Notes: generated from the sequence alone by a model not told the origin. Counted from the stretch's first letter, positions 20,924-32,439 are shown. The stretch: 64,000 nucleotides of DNA from Coenobita brevimanus (GCA_032717465.1 CM064666.1:21285732-21349731), one strand, 5' to 3'. Numbers and translations: made by a program.

Positions 20924-22166
20924 ACAAAAGAACAGAATTCCTGCTTACTGGACTAGGGACCCTGTTATGTTTACCCCAATATTTGGTCAAGTGATGAGCC
21001 GTAATCGGTTTCAACAAATTCTAAGTCGTCTCCATTTCTATGATGCTCATGATCCTGCAAATGCGAACGACACTGATAAAATGAGGCGAATTAGGTTGGT
21101 CTCTGATCACCTGAGGCAAACCTTTCTTTCCTCATTCTATCCCTATAGAGACCTCGTCATAGACGAGAGTCTCGTGTTGTGGAGAGGTAATATTAGGCAG
21201 TATATACCCAGCAAAAGGCACCGTTTTGGGTTCAAGATCTTTGTTATGTGTGACTGTAGGACTGGATACGTGCAAGACATAGTCTTGTACACCGGTGCAC
21301 AGACAGACATAATAGAAGATCGAAGTATTGGTCTGTCGGGAGCAGTGGTAAAGACAATGATAGAAGACTACCTTCATCGTGGTCACGACCTCTACCTGGA
21401 CAACTGGTACACTAGCCCTCTTTTCGCTTGTTATCTTCACACGCATGAAACGGGAGTCTGTGGAACCATGAAGGTGAACCGGCGTCACATGGCCAAGGTA
21501 GGGCGGAAACTTGCAAGGAATGAGGTTGTCTTCTTCAAAGCCAACACCATCCTTGCAACTGTGTGGAACCACAATAGAGAAGTACGCCTCTTGTCAACGG
21601 TTCACCGCCCCTTGATGCACCGTACTGATACCGTAGATTACCGTAGCGAGAACAGGCGTCACATTTGGAAACCTGAGTGTGTCATGAACTATAACATAAA
21701 CATGCGCCTGTTGGACCAGTCAGACTCCATGATATCGACGCTAGAGTGTGCCAGGACCACGATGAAGTGGTATAAGAAACTGTTCTTTCACTTGCTAGAC
21801 ATCACTGCTCTGAATTGCCACCACCTTCACGCCATGACAACAGGAGTTCAGGAAACCTTTGAAGGGTTTGTGAGGGAGCTCACAAGAGAGATGTTTGCAC
21901 GTTATGCTGTAGAAAGGCCCCAACATCGCACCTGCACTGCCACTATTGCCCAAACTCCCCTGGGAATATCCGGCCGCCATTTCCCCACTCCTATCCCTCC
22001 CCAGCCAAACATACCTAGGCCCCAACGCAGGTGTCACGTGTGTAGCAATTCCCGGGTGAGACTCACGACACAGAGGAAGGACACCCGCTATGAGTGCGTT
22101 GAGTGTGACGTGGGTCTCTGTATTCACCCATGTTTCAGTGAGTATCACACGTTGATGCAATTCTGA
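20924..22166 (+). pseudogene. piggyBac transposase, catalytic core and C-terminal zinc domain
   Basis: An open stretch of about 414 codons. It resumes in frame (MGII / QKNRIPAYWTRDPVMF). The catalytic Asp residues of the DDD triad are visible in LVIDESLVLWRG (about 21155) and LYLDNWYTSPLF (about 21395), with a likely third in YNINMRLLDQSDSM (about 21695). The end is a Cys-rich domain, CHVCSNSRVR...CVECDVGLCIHPCF...YH, typical of piggyBac C-termini, with a stop at 22166. This part has no stops, so decay is mild. The whole gene is dead because of the insertions and the upstream frameshift. Confidence 0.9.
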
Positions 22167-23506
22167 TATGGTGTGAATGCGACAGGACGCTGAAACTATG
22201 AAGTAAATGCGACAAACAGACGCTCAGTGAAATTATCAGTCATGTTGATCTCCAAATATTAGTATAAAGTGCATACGGGTATAACATAAGTGCAAAAATT
22301 GTATGTAAGTGTATAAATATGCTGTAAGTGGAAACATACATAGCGAGGGTTTTATGATGCGATATTCTGTCGCTCAGTGCAATAAATACGGCCCGTAATT
22401 ATGTAATTATTATTATTGGAAATGCTAACGTGTATAAGTTCAAATTATTGTAAGTGCTGAAATACGAGTATATTCTGTCAAATATTCATAGCATGTGTAT
22501 AGAGATGCGATATCCTGACGCTCAGTTGAATGAATAAGGCCCGTAATAATAAAAATAGAAGTCAACACGTGGGAAAATGTGTAATATATGTGAAGAATTA
22601 GTATATAAGTGTTTGAGTATTATGTTGGTCGAAACATTCATTGCGAGGGTATTTTCATACGATATTCTGACGCTCACTTGAATAAATAATGCCAGTAAGT
22701 ATGTACAGTGCAGTATAGGGGTGTAAACGTGTGTAATGTAACTGGGAAAGTATAATTGAAGTGAATAAATAAAGTAGAAAATGAAACACGAGTGTTTGAG
22801 ATTGTGGTTGCTACGTGAATATGCACTAGCATATCGCTAAATGCCCTCGTAATGAATGTAAATAATTGAAAACATTTACAGTGGTGGAGGAAAGGTTCTA
22901 TGTAAAGGGAAAAATAATAGGAAAGTGATAAAACAATTGGGTATGTTGAAATACGAGTCATAGCGAGTACGCTTACTAAGCTGATGTGCTGTAAACTTAT
23001 GCTGCATGTCATCATCATGAATGAAAACATCTGAAAACACTTACAAACAGTAGAAATTGGTAAAATGTCATTAAAACAGAAGTATACAAGAAGAAAAAAT
23101 GATATGTTGACTGATACAAGAAACTTAGCATACAGCATGTTACGACTCGGACCTAACTCGCTATGCTCGCGCGATGGTACAATGCTTATTTTTCATATAT
23201 ATGTGTCTGAAATCCATTATATTGTTACTGTTATTGTTTATTAGTTCAAATTCAATAAATATAGAGGTGTTGTGTGTTGTTTCTCCCAGTATTCCTTACC
23301 ATAGAAAACGTGAGCGCCTGATACGTCAATGAAAGAATACGATACCTGGCGCGGGGGACCTCACCTGTTCCGACCACTTATAGACCACGGTAAGCCCTTT
23401 CTTGGTGATTTTCCTTCGTTTCTCAACCTAAGGGGAAGTTTGAGCCAAAAAAAAAAAAAGGGACTGGGGGATGTCGGAGGTGCGGAAAACCTCGGGATGT
23501 GACGGG
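22167..23506. other. Non-coding right arm of piggyBac
   Basis: AT-rich, with the ~150 bp repeats and a pair of related segments near 22870 and 23030 (GAAAACATTTACA and GAAAACACTTACA). No ORF of note. It ends in ...GATGTGACGGG before TTAA. Confidence 0.7.
22330..22710 (+). repeat. ~150 bp repeats in the piggyBac 3' flank
   Basis: GATATTCTGTCGCTCAGTG (about 22361), GATATCCTGACGCTCAGTTG (about 22509) and GATATTCTGACGCTCACTTG (about 22660), each followed by AATAAAT...GCC-GTAA, form three degenerate copies about 150 bases apart. A partial fourth (ACGCTCAGTG) is near 22220. Confidence 0.65.
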
Positions 23507-24786
23507 TTAAGAAAACGCAATAGAAGATACGGGATTTTTGACAGTCAGCCCACTGAGGAAAATTTTATTGCATATAAACAGGCACGGGCTGAGGCAAGGA
23601 GAATGATAAGAAGGGCTAAACGTGACTCCTGGCGGTCCTTTGTGTCCACGGTGACTCGTACAACACCATTATATAAAGTCTGGTCCACTATAAGAATATT
23701 AAATAATAAACGCCCATACTTCCCAGTGACCACCCTGCAGGTGAATTACACCACCTATGACGAGCCCGTGGACGTTGCTAACGTCCTCGCCAGGAGTTTT
23801 TCTCATGTAAGTAGCTCAGCCAATTTATTATGATCCGCGTTTTCAACATCATAAACGCATGGCTGAGCTACAGATATTAGACTTTGCCACAGAAGACGTA
23901 GACTCCCCGTACAACCAAGAGTTTACGCTAGATGAACTGCTCCTTGCCCTTAAATCCTGTAAAGACACCAGCCCTGGACCAGACACCATCACGTACGGTA
24001 TGATCCAGCATCTTAATCAGGATAACCTGATTAAGATGTTAGCATTGTACTATGAGATTTGGGCGTCTCGAACGTTCCCAAACTCGTGGCATTTGGTGCA
24101 CGTCATACCGATACCCAAAGAGGCTGGTCGTCTTATGAATCCCACTTCATTTCGTCCTATTGTGTTGACTTCTTGTCTATGTAAGGTCATGGAACGTATG
24201 GTAAACAATAGGCTTCTTTTTGTTTTAGAGTCGAAGAATTTGTTAAATGATCAACAATGTGGCTTCCGTAAATACAGAAGTTCACTAGATCATTTAATGA
24301 ATTTGGAGCATTGTATTGCAGAGGCATTTGCCAATAAAGAATTCATGATAGGGGTGTTCTTGGACATCCATAAAGCCTATGGCATGGCATGGCGACACGG
24401 TATACTAATGAAGCTCTATGCTTATGGTTTAAGAGGAAATTTGCCTATTTTTATTACAAATTTCTTAAGGAACAGAACTTTCTCTGTCAAATTGCCCCGT
24501 AACATAACATCGGATATATTTATCCAGGAAAACGGGGTGCCACAGGGAAGTGTGCATAGTCCTACTTTATTTAGTATTATGATCAATGATACTCTGTCAT
24601 CAGCTCCCATCCCGAGGAATCTGAAATACTCGCTCTACGCTGACGATTGTGCAATATGGCACTCTTCCCGTAATGCACAATTTTCGGCTGGGCAGATTCA
24701 AGCAGCCCTTGACTCCGTCCACCAATGGGCCTTGCAGTGGGGATTTAAGTTTTCCGTCCGTAAGTGTGCCGCCATAGTCTTCACTA
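23507..24786 (+). pseudogene. Element B ORF2, part 2: reverse transcriptase palm and fingers
   Basis: Continuation of the polyprotein after the piggyBac insertion. A linker matching element C (RDSWRSFVSTVTRTTPLYKVW versus RRNSWRSYVSTITSSTSL) leads into RT. A stop at 23831 is followed by an in-frame run from 23859 with SPGPDTITYGMI, motif A VFLDIHKAYGMAW (first Asp kept), GVPQGSVHSPTLF (motif B) and YADDCAIW (motif C, about 24640). It breaks at the MITE inserted at TA (24785). Removing the MITE with one TA restores ...AIVFT / NRNVPN... in frame. Confidence 0.8.
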
Positions 24787-25349
24787 TAGTCTCACCAATC
24801 TAAAACCAAGGTTTGGGTGGGGTCTGGCGCTGGGTGCAGCCATGCCATACTTCCTAAACGAGCGATGAGTAGATTCTGTTATATATGTAATAGGCATCAC
24901 AGATAGGTACACACATACTAATACAATATAAACGTAAGTATTCTAGCATATCAAAGGAAGGTAAACTTGTAATGCATATGGCTCTTGTACAGCAATAAAG
25001 AAACGTGGCATACATATTTTACAGTGGTGCTGAAAAAAATGTAGTTACTTTTACCGACTTTCACGGTAGTTCTAAGTTGGGTAAGTAATGTAACAATTAC
25101 GTTTATAATATAATTTGAAGGAATCAGTAGAACATACGCTATTTTCTTAATAGAAATAAATAAGTTAAAACACTCACGAGCGGCAACATCCAGGCCCATA
25201 CTGGGAGTTAATCCATTGGATGGAGATTAAGCTTCTGTCACGTGCTTCCACTGTTCACTTTGTTATATATATACCGGTAACTTAAATTATATTTATAACT
25301 TAAATTAGTTTGTCTTTACACACACACAAAAAAAAAACACACACACACA

Positions 25350-25384
<35 letters not shown>

Positions 25385-25550
25385 GTGGGTGAAGTCATGT
25401 CAGGCCAGGTGGCGAGGTGTGAGCGGACTAACTCTAACGGTGTCAGGTCGGCCACTACCCAATCAGAGTATAGGAAACAAGGCAACGCTGTACGCCGGGA
25501 AATCCCCGGCTGGACTCCACCCAAACCTTGGTTTTAGATTGGTGAGACTA
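24787..25550. mobile_element. 764 bp Tc1/mariner-type MITE
   Basis: The ends are inverted repeats of about 38 bp beginning TAGTCTCACCAATCTAAAAC (24787) and ending GTTTTAGATTGGTGAGACTA (25550), flanked by TA (24785-24786 and 25551-25552). The interior is AT-rich, without a transposase, and holds a CA microsatellite (25319-25381). Excision with one TA restores element B in frame. Superfamily assignment is from TA target and TIR type only. Confidence 0.85.
25319..25381. repeat. Imperfect (CA)n microsatellite within the MITE
   Basis: CA repeats interrupted by short A runs. Confidence 0.95.
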
Positions 25551-26066
25551 TAATCGTAACGTACCTAATTTGTGCTTAACTTTGGATAATAAAGCGGTAC
25601 CTTTTCAAATTTCTGTAAAATTTTTAGGAATACATTTTGATCGCAGAATGAATTATAAACTTCACGTTAATACATTGCTTGCTCGTTGTGATAAACCATT
25701 AAATGTCCTCAAGTACCTAGCGGGTACTACCTGAGGTGCCGACAGAAAATCTTTATTAATGGTGTATAAGTCCCTTATTCGATCGAAGCTAGACTATGGC
25801 GCACAGGTGTATGGCTCGGCATCCGATGCCACGCTGAAAGGATTGGATGTGTTACAGAATAAATGTTTGCGAATGTGTCTTGGAGCCGTCCAGTGTACCC
25901 GTGTGGCTCGTATGGAAGTGGAGGCGAATGTGCCTCTCCTTCGTATTCGCCGTGACCACCTGGCCTTGTCCTACGGCGTAAGGACATTTAGGAAAAGTAA
26001 TATCGGCAATGTGGCCTGTACCCCTCTGCGTCAATACCACCACCTTCTGCGGGGAGTGCATCTGTC
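25551..26066 (+). pseudogene. Element B ORF2, part 3: RT thumb
   Basis: This begins just after the MITE. It holds the RT thumb motifs VKFLGIHFDRRMNY (about 25615-25655) and LIRSKLDYGAQVYGSAS (about 25775-25820), typical of the C-terminal RT part in the I and Jockey groups. One in-frame stop lies near 25732. The frame runs up to the LTR element at 26067 at the latest; the LTR proper starts at 26063. Confidence 0.75.
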
Positions 26067-26416
26067 AGGACTCCATATTACAATTACAAATCATAATAGA
26101 TAAATAGATAAATAGATAGATAGAGTGACAGATAGAAGCAGGAAGTCAGATGATGAGAAGGTACTGTGTCTGCAAGAATCGAGCAATGCTAAACATGCTT
26201 ACACACTCTTAACTCAAGGAATGCTTTATAGGCACACGACAGCGCCTCGTGACCATACACACACATACACACATACTCACACACAGGCTTCTAGAACTTT
26301 CCAACCACAGTGGACACACGTGACACAACCCCTGCTACACCAGAATTTAGGAAAGAGAGCTCAGAAGGAGAGAGGCCATAGAAGCGGCAGGGAGTGGCAA
26401 GAAAGGCTTAGCAACT

Positions 26417-26463
<47 letters not shown>

Positions 26464-26693
26464 GGGAGATAGCTAGCGGGACTCTACTTTATACTTCTCT
26501 CTGTGTGAGAGACTTGTTAATATTTCCAAGACAAATAAAAATAGTCCCATACTATTCTTTACCTCTCCTGTCATTGAATGACAAATGGGAAAGAAGATTA
26601 TCTACTTACAAAGCTACTCAAGTATAACAACCGCTCGTCCACAAGTCTAATATATATAACTTCTCTACAAGTAACTACAAGTCTTCTATGACA
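26063..26693 (+). repeat. Left LTR
   Basis: 631 bp, TG...CA. It contains CA-rich and (GA)n tracts (about 26424-26460) and a short GATA-type repeat near 26100. It differs from the right LTR at few positions, mainly in the length of simple repeats. Confidence 0.9.
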
Positions 26694-29057
26694 TTTGGTA
26701 GCAGCGAAAAGAACGCACCTCGTCTTCGAATCAACAGTGAATTTCTACAAAAGCAGGCGACACTCTACAAGATTAACTTCAGTTCTACAGTGAACGAACT
26801 ACAACCATCTACAATCAACTACAAGTAACAACTCTACGAGTCGTCTGTATAATCTTCTACACGCACCTACAAGTAGCGGCAGTCTTCATCCTACAACGAG
26901 TAAATCACAAGAAAAAATGACCAAGAATACATCAAGAAAATACAAAAACAAACGAAGAATGAGACACGACTCATAACTCACAACCACCAGACCTCACCCT
27001 CCTGTCTCTGCTACATCCACCCAACCTCCACCGCTGACGCAGGAGTGAAGAGGTCAAGACGACGAAGCAAATACCAAGTCCATATTCACAACTCATCTTA
27101 CTCACTCGTCTTCACTGAAGTTACTCATTGCTACTCATTTACTCACCAAAGCTACCAGTGTGGGAAGTCGACGTCATCATGCGTGCTTGCTGAAAAGACG
27201 CCACGTCAGTCAACTCACCACCTGCACCATCACTAACACCATTCCCACCACGGTAAAAATTAGTGAGTTACATAGTTACTTCATTTTTACAATACACAGT
27301 GATATACAATAAGCTTCTGCACAAACATATAAAACGTGCTGTATAGTTACAGCTTAAATACACATACTTACTTCAGTTATCTGCATAACTCAAACACTAA
27401 ATAATCACCAACAATAAATATTCTACACTGTATATATTCATTCATTTATTATAACATTTATTTACTACCAACGAGTGTTACCATTTATACCTACATAAAA
27501 TACGTGTTTCATACATACAGCTATACATTATTATATCTACAAAGTGATAAAGAAAATATACCATCACAGTTACTCAGTGAGCGATTAAAAGAACTGTATT
27601 AAACATTTATTAATTAAAGCTACCTAGTGGAAACATATAAATTAAGTTACAAGGTAAACTAGAGAAAAAAAAATGGCCAACACAAATGACGTTAGCAAGA
27701 GTGAACATCTTCAACACAATCGTGAAGACAATGATTTCCACACAGTGCTGACACATATGTTGCCCACGATAGGGACAAGTGAACAACAAGTCAGTGTATA
27801 TAGTTAATAATGTATATAGTGTATATATATTTTTTTATATAAAATAACAAAATATGGGGCTATATAATATCATTTTCAGTAATACCTGTGCAATATAAAC
27901 TAAACTTTAAAAAAGTATCCCAAGGAAATTAGCCAGTAATTATGCAACCATGAACAACATAGAAAAAGCGTACACAAGCGAAGAAAAACAAACTATAGAA
28001 AATCAATACATACAAAAAAAAAAAGAAAGAAAGAAAAAGTAAGAAAGAAAAAAAAGAGAAATAGAGTAAGATCACATAACAAACAAATGAAAATAAGTGT
28101 AAGTGTTACTACATATGCCAAAATACCACATAAACTACAAACAAAAAAGCAAATTGTTGTCTCCACAAGCAAGTGGCATGGCACATCATCACTATCATCG
28201 ACCGCAGCATGACCGGATTCATATGTCAGGACTGCAATTATTACAATTATGTAACGACAAACGATTGCATTATGTTACACTTGCTACAATTATGTAACTA
28301 CAAACGATATGTAACAATTATGTAACGACAAACTATTGCATTATGTTACACTTGCTACAATTATGTAATACAAACAATACGTACCATTTATGTAACAGTT
28401 GCATTAACAAGATGTAACTTTTATGTAACTAACTACAATTATGTAACTACAAACCATATGTAACAATTATGTAACGACAAACGAATGCATTATGTTACAC
28501 TTTGCCAATTATGTAACAGTTGCATTAACAAGATGTAACTTTTATGTAACTTTAACTACAATTATAAGGCCAAGACACTTATGTAACAGTTGCATTAACA
28601 AAATGTAATTACAATTATAAGGCCAACACAATTATGCACTACCACAATATTTCGTAACAATTCATAAAATATTACAATTATGTATTACTACAATATTATA
28701 TGTCATACAATTATACCACAATTCTGTATTACCAGAATCATCTTAGAAGTTAGGTGAAATATTAGACATTACTAAAGGGATAACTCAATATGTAATGTAT
28801 AACCTAGCAGTATTACCATTGCACAATTATATGCGTATGTCTGTTGTACATGCACTTCTTACAAAGTGTCATACAACAACCATTGCATTTATTCAAATAT
28901 GTATACAACTTGTTTAAAATGTAATATTACTGAATCATTGCTATTTACTATGAATGTTATATGTATACAATATTATAATCAATATTATGTACTAATAGAT
29001 TAGCATATGTCAATGATAATTGCTGTCGGAGGACCTTCAGCTGCGCGGCCGAGCATA
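26694..29057 (+). other. Internal region of the non-autonomous LTR element
   Basis: No retroviral-type domain in any frame. TTTGGTAGCAGCG at 26694 may be the primer-binding site, since it contains TGG plus a tRNA-end-like sequence. A 45-codon frame starts at 27673 (MANTNDVSKSEHLQ) with no known relative. The region 28238-28625 is a tandem repeat. Strongly AT-rich otherwise. Confidence 0.6.
28238..28625. repeat. ~74 bp tandem repeat built on TTATGTAAC
   Basis: CAATTATGTAACGACAAAC is found at about 28242, 28315 and 28464, each followed by TTGCATTATGTTACAC or a close variant. TTATGTAAC and its inverse GTTACA recur many times. Confidence 0.8.
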
Positions 29058-29403
29058 TGTCAGGACTCCATATTACAATTACAAATCATAATAGATAAAT
29101 AGATAGATAGAGAGACAGATAGAAGCAGGAAGTCAGATGATGAGAAGGTACTGTGTCTGCAAGAATCGAGCAATGCTAAACATGCTTACACACTCTTAAC
29201 TCAAGGAATGCTTTATAGGCACACGACAGCGCCTCGTGACCATACACACACATACACACATACTCACACACAGGCTTCTAGAACTTTCCAACCACAGTGG
29301 ACACACGTGACACAACCCCTGCTACACCAGAATTTAGGAAAGAGAGCTCAGAAGGAGAGAGGCCATAGAAGCGGCAGGGAGTGGCAAGAAAGGCTTAGCA
29401 ACT

Positions 29404-29451
<48 letters not shown>

Positions 29452-29680
29452 GGAGATAGCTAGCGGGACTCTACTTTCTACTTCGCTCTGTGTGAGAGAC
29501 TTGTTAATATTTCCAAGACAAATAAAAATAGTCCCATACTATTCTTTACCTCTCCTGTCATTGAATGACAAATGAGAAAGAAGATTATCTACTTACAAAG
29601 CTACTCAAGTATAACAACCGCTCGTCCACAAGTCTAATATATATAACTTCTCTACAAGTAACTACAAGTCTTCTATGACA
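29058..29680 (+). repeat. Right LTR
   Basis: Matches 26063-26693 with a few substitutions and a different (GA)n length (about 29406-29448). Confidence 0.9.
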
Positions 29681-30715
29681 CGTCGGCCACTTGCCGTTCG
29701 CCTCCACTTACTGACTCAGGAGCTTAGTGTGGACGCCAGTGACTCTGACAAGTTGGTGTTTAAAAATATAGCGCCTTGGGAGCCACCCAGCTTTACAGTG
29801 GATGTCTCATGGCTCCCAGCACCAAAGGCCAAGGCGCCGGAGGCGGAGGTCCAGCACTTGTTTCGTAACATCATTGTTCGTCACTTGGGGTCCCATCAAT
29901 TGTACACCGACGGCTCCAAGTCGGGTGAATGTGTGGGTGCAAATGTGTGGTCGACTGAATGTGCACTTAGGTATTGGTTGCCGACTCATACATCTGTGTT
30001 TACCTCCGAACTTTTTGCTATTGACAAAGCCATAGACTATGCTCTCATTTCTAGGCATGACTCATTTGTCATATTTTCAGATTCAAAATCAGCCCTTCAG
30101 GCAATTGCATCTTGTACTACGGACTCTCACGAGATCCAGGGCCGCATCATTAATAAGTTGCATTCATGCAACAAGTCATTCACGCTGATCTGGGTGCCTG
30201 GTCATTGTCGTATCTACGGCAATGAGCAGGCTGACTTACTTGCAAAGTCGGCTGTAGAGCTCGAGGAGACTTGGGACGTTCCTCGTGATCTACGGTCGAG
30301 TCTATCTCTCGGAAAGAAATCAATAAATCTTCTGTGGCAAGGTCAGTGGACCAGACTAAATATTCCAACTTCTAAGCCGCATCTAGGCGACTGGAACACC
30401 GCCAACCGCCCTAGTCGCCTTGAGGAAAAAGTATTAGCACGGCTACGGCTTAATGCCACCATTTTAACTCACATGAAACCATATATGGAAAGACGCTTCC
30501 CACCGCACTGTGACATCTGTAATGCGGTGTTATCTATCAGTCATGTCATCCTGCGCTGTCGGCGATTTATTCGTGAACGTGCTTCACTTATAAATTACTG
30601 CGGTGCAGCAGACGTCCCCTTCACTCTTTCCACCATCCTGGGTGATGGGGACATTGTTATGACTGATAAATTGATGGCTTTCTTGAGAGAGACCGGACTG
30701 ATCAGAGTGATGTGA
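29681..30715 (+). pseudogene. Element B ORF2, part 4: RNase H and C-terminal domain
   Basis: This would degrade the RNA strand during cDNA synthesis. It is continuous from the end of the 3' LTR to the stop at 30715. The RNase H acidic set is visible in order: LYTDGSKSG (Asp), SELFAIDKAI (Glu), FSDSKSALQAI (Asp) and GNEQADLLAK (Asp). A Cys/His tail follows (HCDICNAVLSISHVILRC, C-X2-C...H...C), and the end LRETGLIRVM resembles LQEAGLLPLL in element C. This C-terminal piece has no stops and is the best preserved part of B. Confidence 0.8.
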
Positions 30716-31360
30716 CTTTTTTACTGTATGGTTATAGTTTTTATCACTTGTAAATATGTATATATAGTACGGTTAATTAGGATTGACAGTTGACGTATTT
30801 GAAATAGTTCCTCCACCCACTGATCTATTTCTAATATTGATGTCCCCTACATTAAACCCTGTTCCTCGACTAACAGTCACCAGCTGATGAGTGTAAGTGT
30901 TCAATATAGAAAGGTATTGGGCACTTGCAGTCGATGGTGGTCTGTTGGCCGAGGTTCTTCACTTTTTGTACAAATTATGTAAATACAGTATACCATCTTG
31001 CTTAAGTTATTCTAATTAGGGCCGACAGCTGACGTATATAGAAATGTTCCTGACCCCTCTGGTTCCCTTTCATATATTGATGTCCCCTACATTAGGTTGT
31101 GCCTCGACTGACAGTCATCAGGTGATGAGTGCAGGTATGTCATGTAGAAAGGCATTACATATCTGCAGTCGATGGTGTTCTGTTAGTCGAGGAATTTTTA
31201 CCATTAGTGTAAGTCTAGCTATTTGTCTCTGTAGGATTTAGTATAGGTTAGCGATTTGTCTGTTAGGTGATTAGTTTTAAGGTCTTTAGATTAGTTTGTC
31301 TTTATAATATAAGGTATAAAAAATATAAAACCAAGAAAAAAAAATTAAATTAAATTAAAA
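30716..31360 (+). repeat. Element B 3' UTR with duplicated ~239 bp unit
   Basis: TAATTAGG...GACAG.TGACGTAT at 30774 recurs at 31013, and the units share ATTGATGTCCCCTACATTA and GCAGTCGATGGTG. The element ends in an A-rich, AAATT-repeated tail near 31345-31360. Confidence 0.75.
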
Positions 31361-31364
31361 TTAT

Positions 31365-31415
31365 TATATATATATATGTATGTTTGCATGAAAGTGTGTC
31401 TGTATGTATGCATGG

Positions 31416-31477
<62 letters not shown>

Positions 31478-31530
31478 TTGTATATATATGTATATATGTT
31501 TAAATGTATATACATATATATATCCGGCCT
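31365..31530. repeat. Compound (TA)n / (GT)n microsatellite
   Basis: TA repeats, then GT repeats (about 31418-31468), then TA-rich sequence. Together with the GT repeat at 9732-9792 it flanks element B. Confidence 0.95.
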
Positions 31531-31782
31531 TAATAACCAGAGGCTTCGGCCCCAATGGTTGATAGGCCAGGGAAAAAAAAAAAATTGAATTCAGTACAAA
31601 ATTGGTCCATTTTCGGAAAACATTCACCCTTATCTGTATGGCTGTCCTACATTCTTAGGATACCCTGAATAGAAATGAAGTAACCTTTTATAAGAACACT
31701 TTAGTGCACGGGTGGATGCATCACTCTTGCGTGATAATCAAACACGGTGAATAAAACCCACACTTGTAGACGAAGAATATAA

Positions 31783-31820
31783 TTACCAAACAGTTTCGGC
31801 GGACACTGCCACCATCTTCA
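31783..31820 (-). ncRNA. Hammerhead-like core in PLE1, left copy
   Basis: On the minus strand: CTGAAGA, a hairpin GGTGG...CCGCC, then GAAAC and GGTA. The first two blocks match the CUGANGA and GAAA boxes of the hammerhead. Stem I pairing is not evident. Penelope-like elements are known to carry hammerhead motifs, so this position near the 3' region fits. Confidence 0.4.
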
Positions 31821-31940
31821 GTGGTCAAGATAGTGAGAGGGAGTGACATACTGACTATACAAGGGTTCCTTTTTATGCGTGTGTGTGTGGAAGGGTGGGG
31901 ATTAACCCAAGGGGGATTTTGGGGGGGACTACCGGACAGG

Positions 31941-32330
31941 TCAGGTGTAATTCCTATCTGACCCTACCTGTGTCGTAGCAGGAAGGGACATTTCCACTAG
32001 GGACCTCATTATACGATCTAGCTTGTACATACCTTCACTAAGGTTGAAATTCTCGTATTTCTGGATGCACATGGCTTCAATAATCTTTCGTTTCCGAAAG
32101 TCATGACTTCTATACAATAGATGGCTACCTTGCCAGTCAATTCTGTGGTTGGCTTCACAAACATGGTTAAATATTGCATTATTTAAATTACATGTTCTTA
32201 TGGCATACTTGTGTTCCTTAATCCGTGTTTCCAAACTACGACCTGTTTCTCCTATGTAAACAAGTTCACAATCTTTGCAAGGAATTTTATGTATGCCTGC
32301 TTCTGAATATGTTGTACATTTGTTCTTTAC
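31941..32330 (-). pseudogene. PLE1 left copy: GIY-YIG endonuclease domain
   Basis: On the minus strand the frame includes the PCKDCELVYIGETGRS stretch (about 32285-32235) and continues ETRIKEHKYAIRTCNLNN to the stop at 31941. It is nearly identical to the right copy. The N-terminal RT is missing: just upstream (32332) the sequence jumps to an earlier RT segment. Confidence 0.8.
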
Positions 32331-32439
32331 TCGTCAAAATTATCAAGTGCTGAAGGCCAAAATGAAAATATGTCATCAACATAACGAAACCAAATGAGTT
32401 GAGGGGAAGAAACTCGTGGCAGTAGTTCCGTTTCAACTC

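Larger units (their letters stand above)
12944..23506 (+). mobile_element. piggyBac-type DNA transposon at TTAA, carrying nested insertions
   Basis: TTAA lies on both sides. The ends read CCCACCCCG... on the left and ...GTGACGGG on the right, giving short CCC.../...GGG inverted termini. A piggyBac transposase gene lies inside, in pieces at 13197-13483, 19798-20731 and 20924-22166. Element C (13484-19783) and a 177 bp retrocopy (20732-20908) interrupt it. Net of insertions the transposon is about 4.1 kb. It sits inside element B ORF2. Confidence 0.9.
26063..29680. mobile_element. Non-autonomous LTR retrotransposon
   Basis: Two near-identical direct repeats start TGTCAGGACTCC and end CTTCTATGACA: 26063-26693 and 29058-29680. 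The internal 2.36 kb has no gag, protease, RT or integrase. Flanking bases CATC (26059-26062) and CGTC (29681-29684) could be a 4 bp duplication with one change, and merging them keeps element B ORF2 in frame. The family is unknown. The orientation is set only by a possible primer site after the left LTR. Confidence 0.85.
9794..31360 (+). mobile_element. Element B: I-clade non-LTR retrotransposon, split by three insertions
   Basis: The 5' end (9794) matches the exact 5' end of element C (CTCCCT, then CCACCTTGTC and a G run). ORF1 with three zinc knuckles lies at 10765-12038 and ORF2 begins near 12079. ORF2 continues in four pieces: to 12943, 23507-24786, 25551-26066 and 29681-30715. The gaps are a piggyBac element, a MITE and an LTR element. 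Without them the element is about 6.6 kb, close to the 6.3 kb of element C. The 3' UTR holds two copies of a ~239 bp repeat and ends in an A/T-rich AAATT-type tail near 31360. Both flanks are GT microsatellite. Confidence 0.85.

Noticed and set aside
28238..28625. Possible CRISPR-like array
   Set aside because: The spacing is irregular, spacers are not unique, and the sequence is AT-rich LTR-element interior; a tandem repeat explains it.
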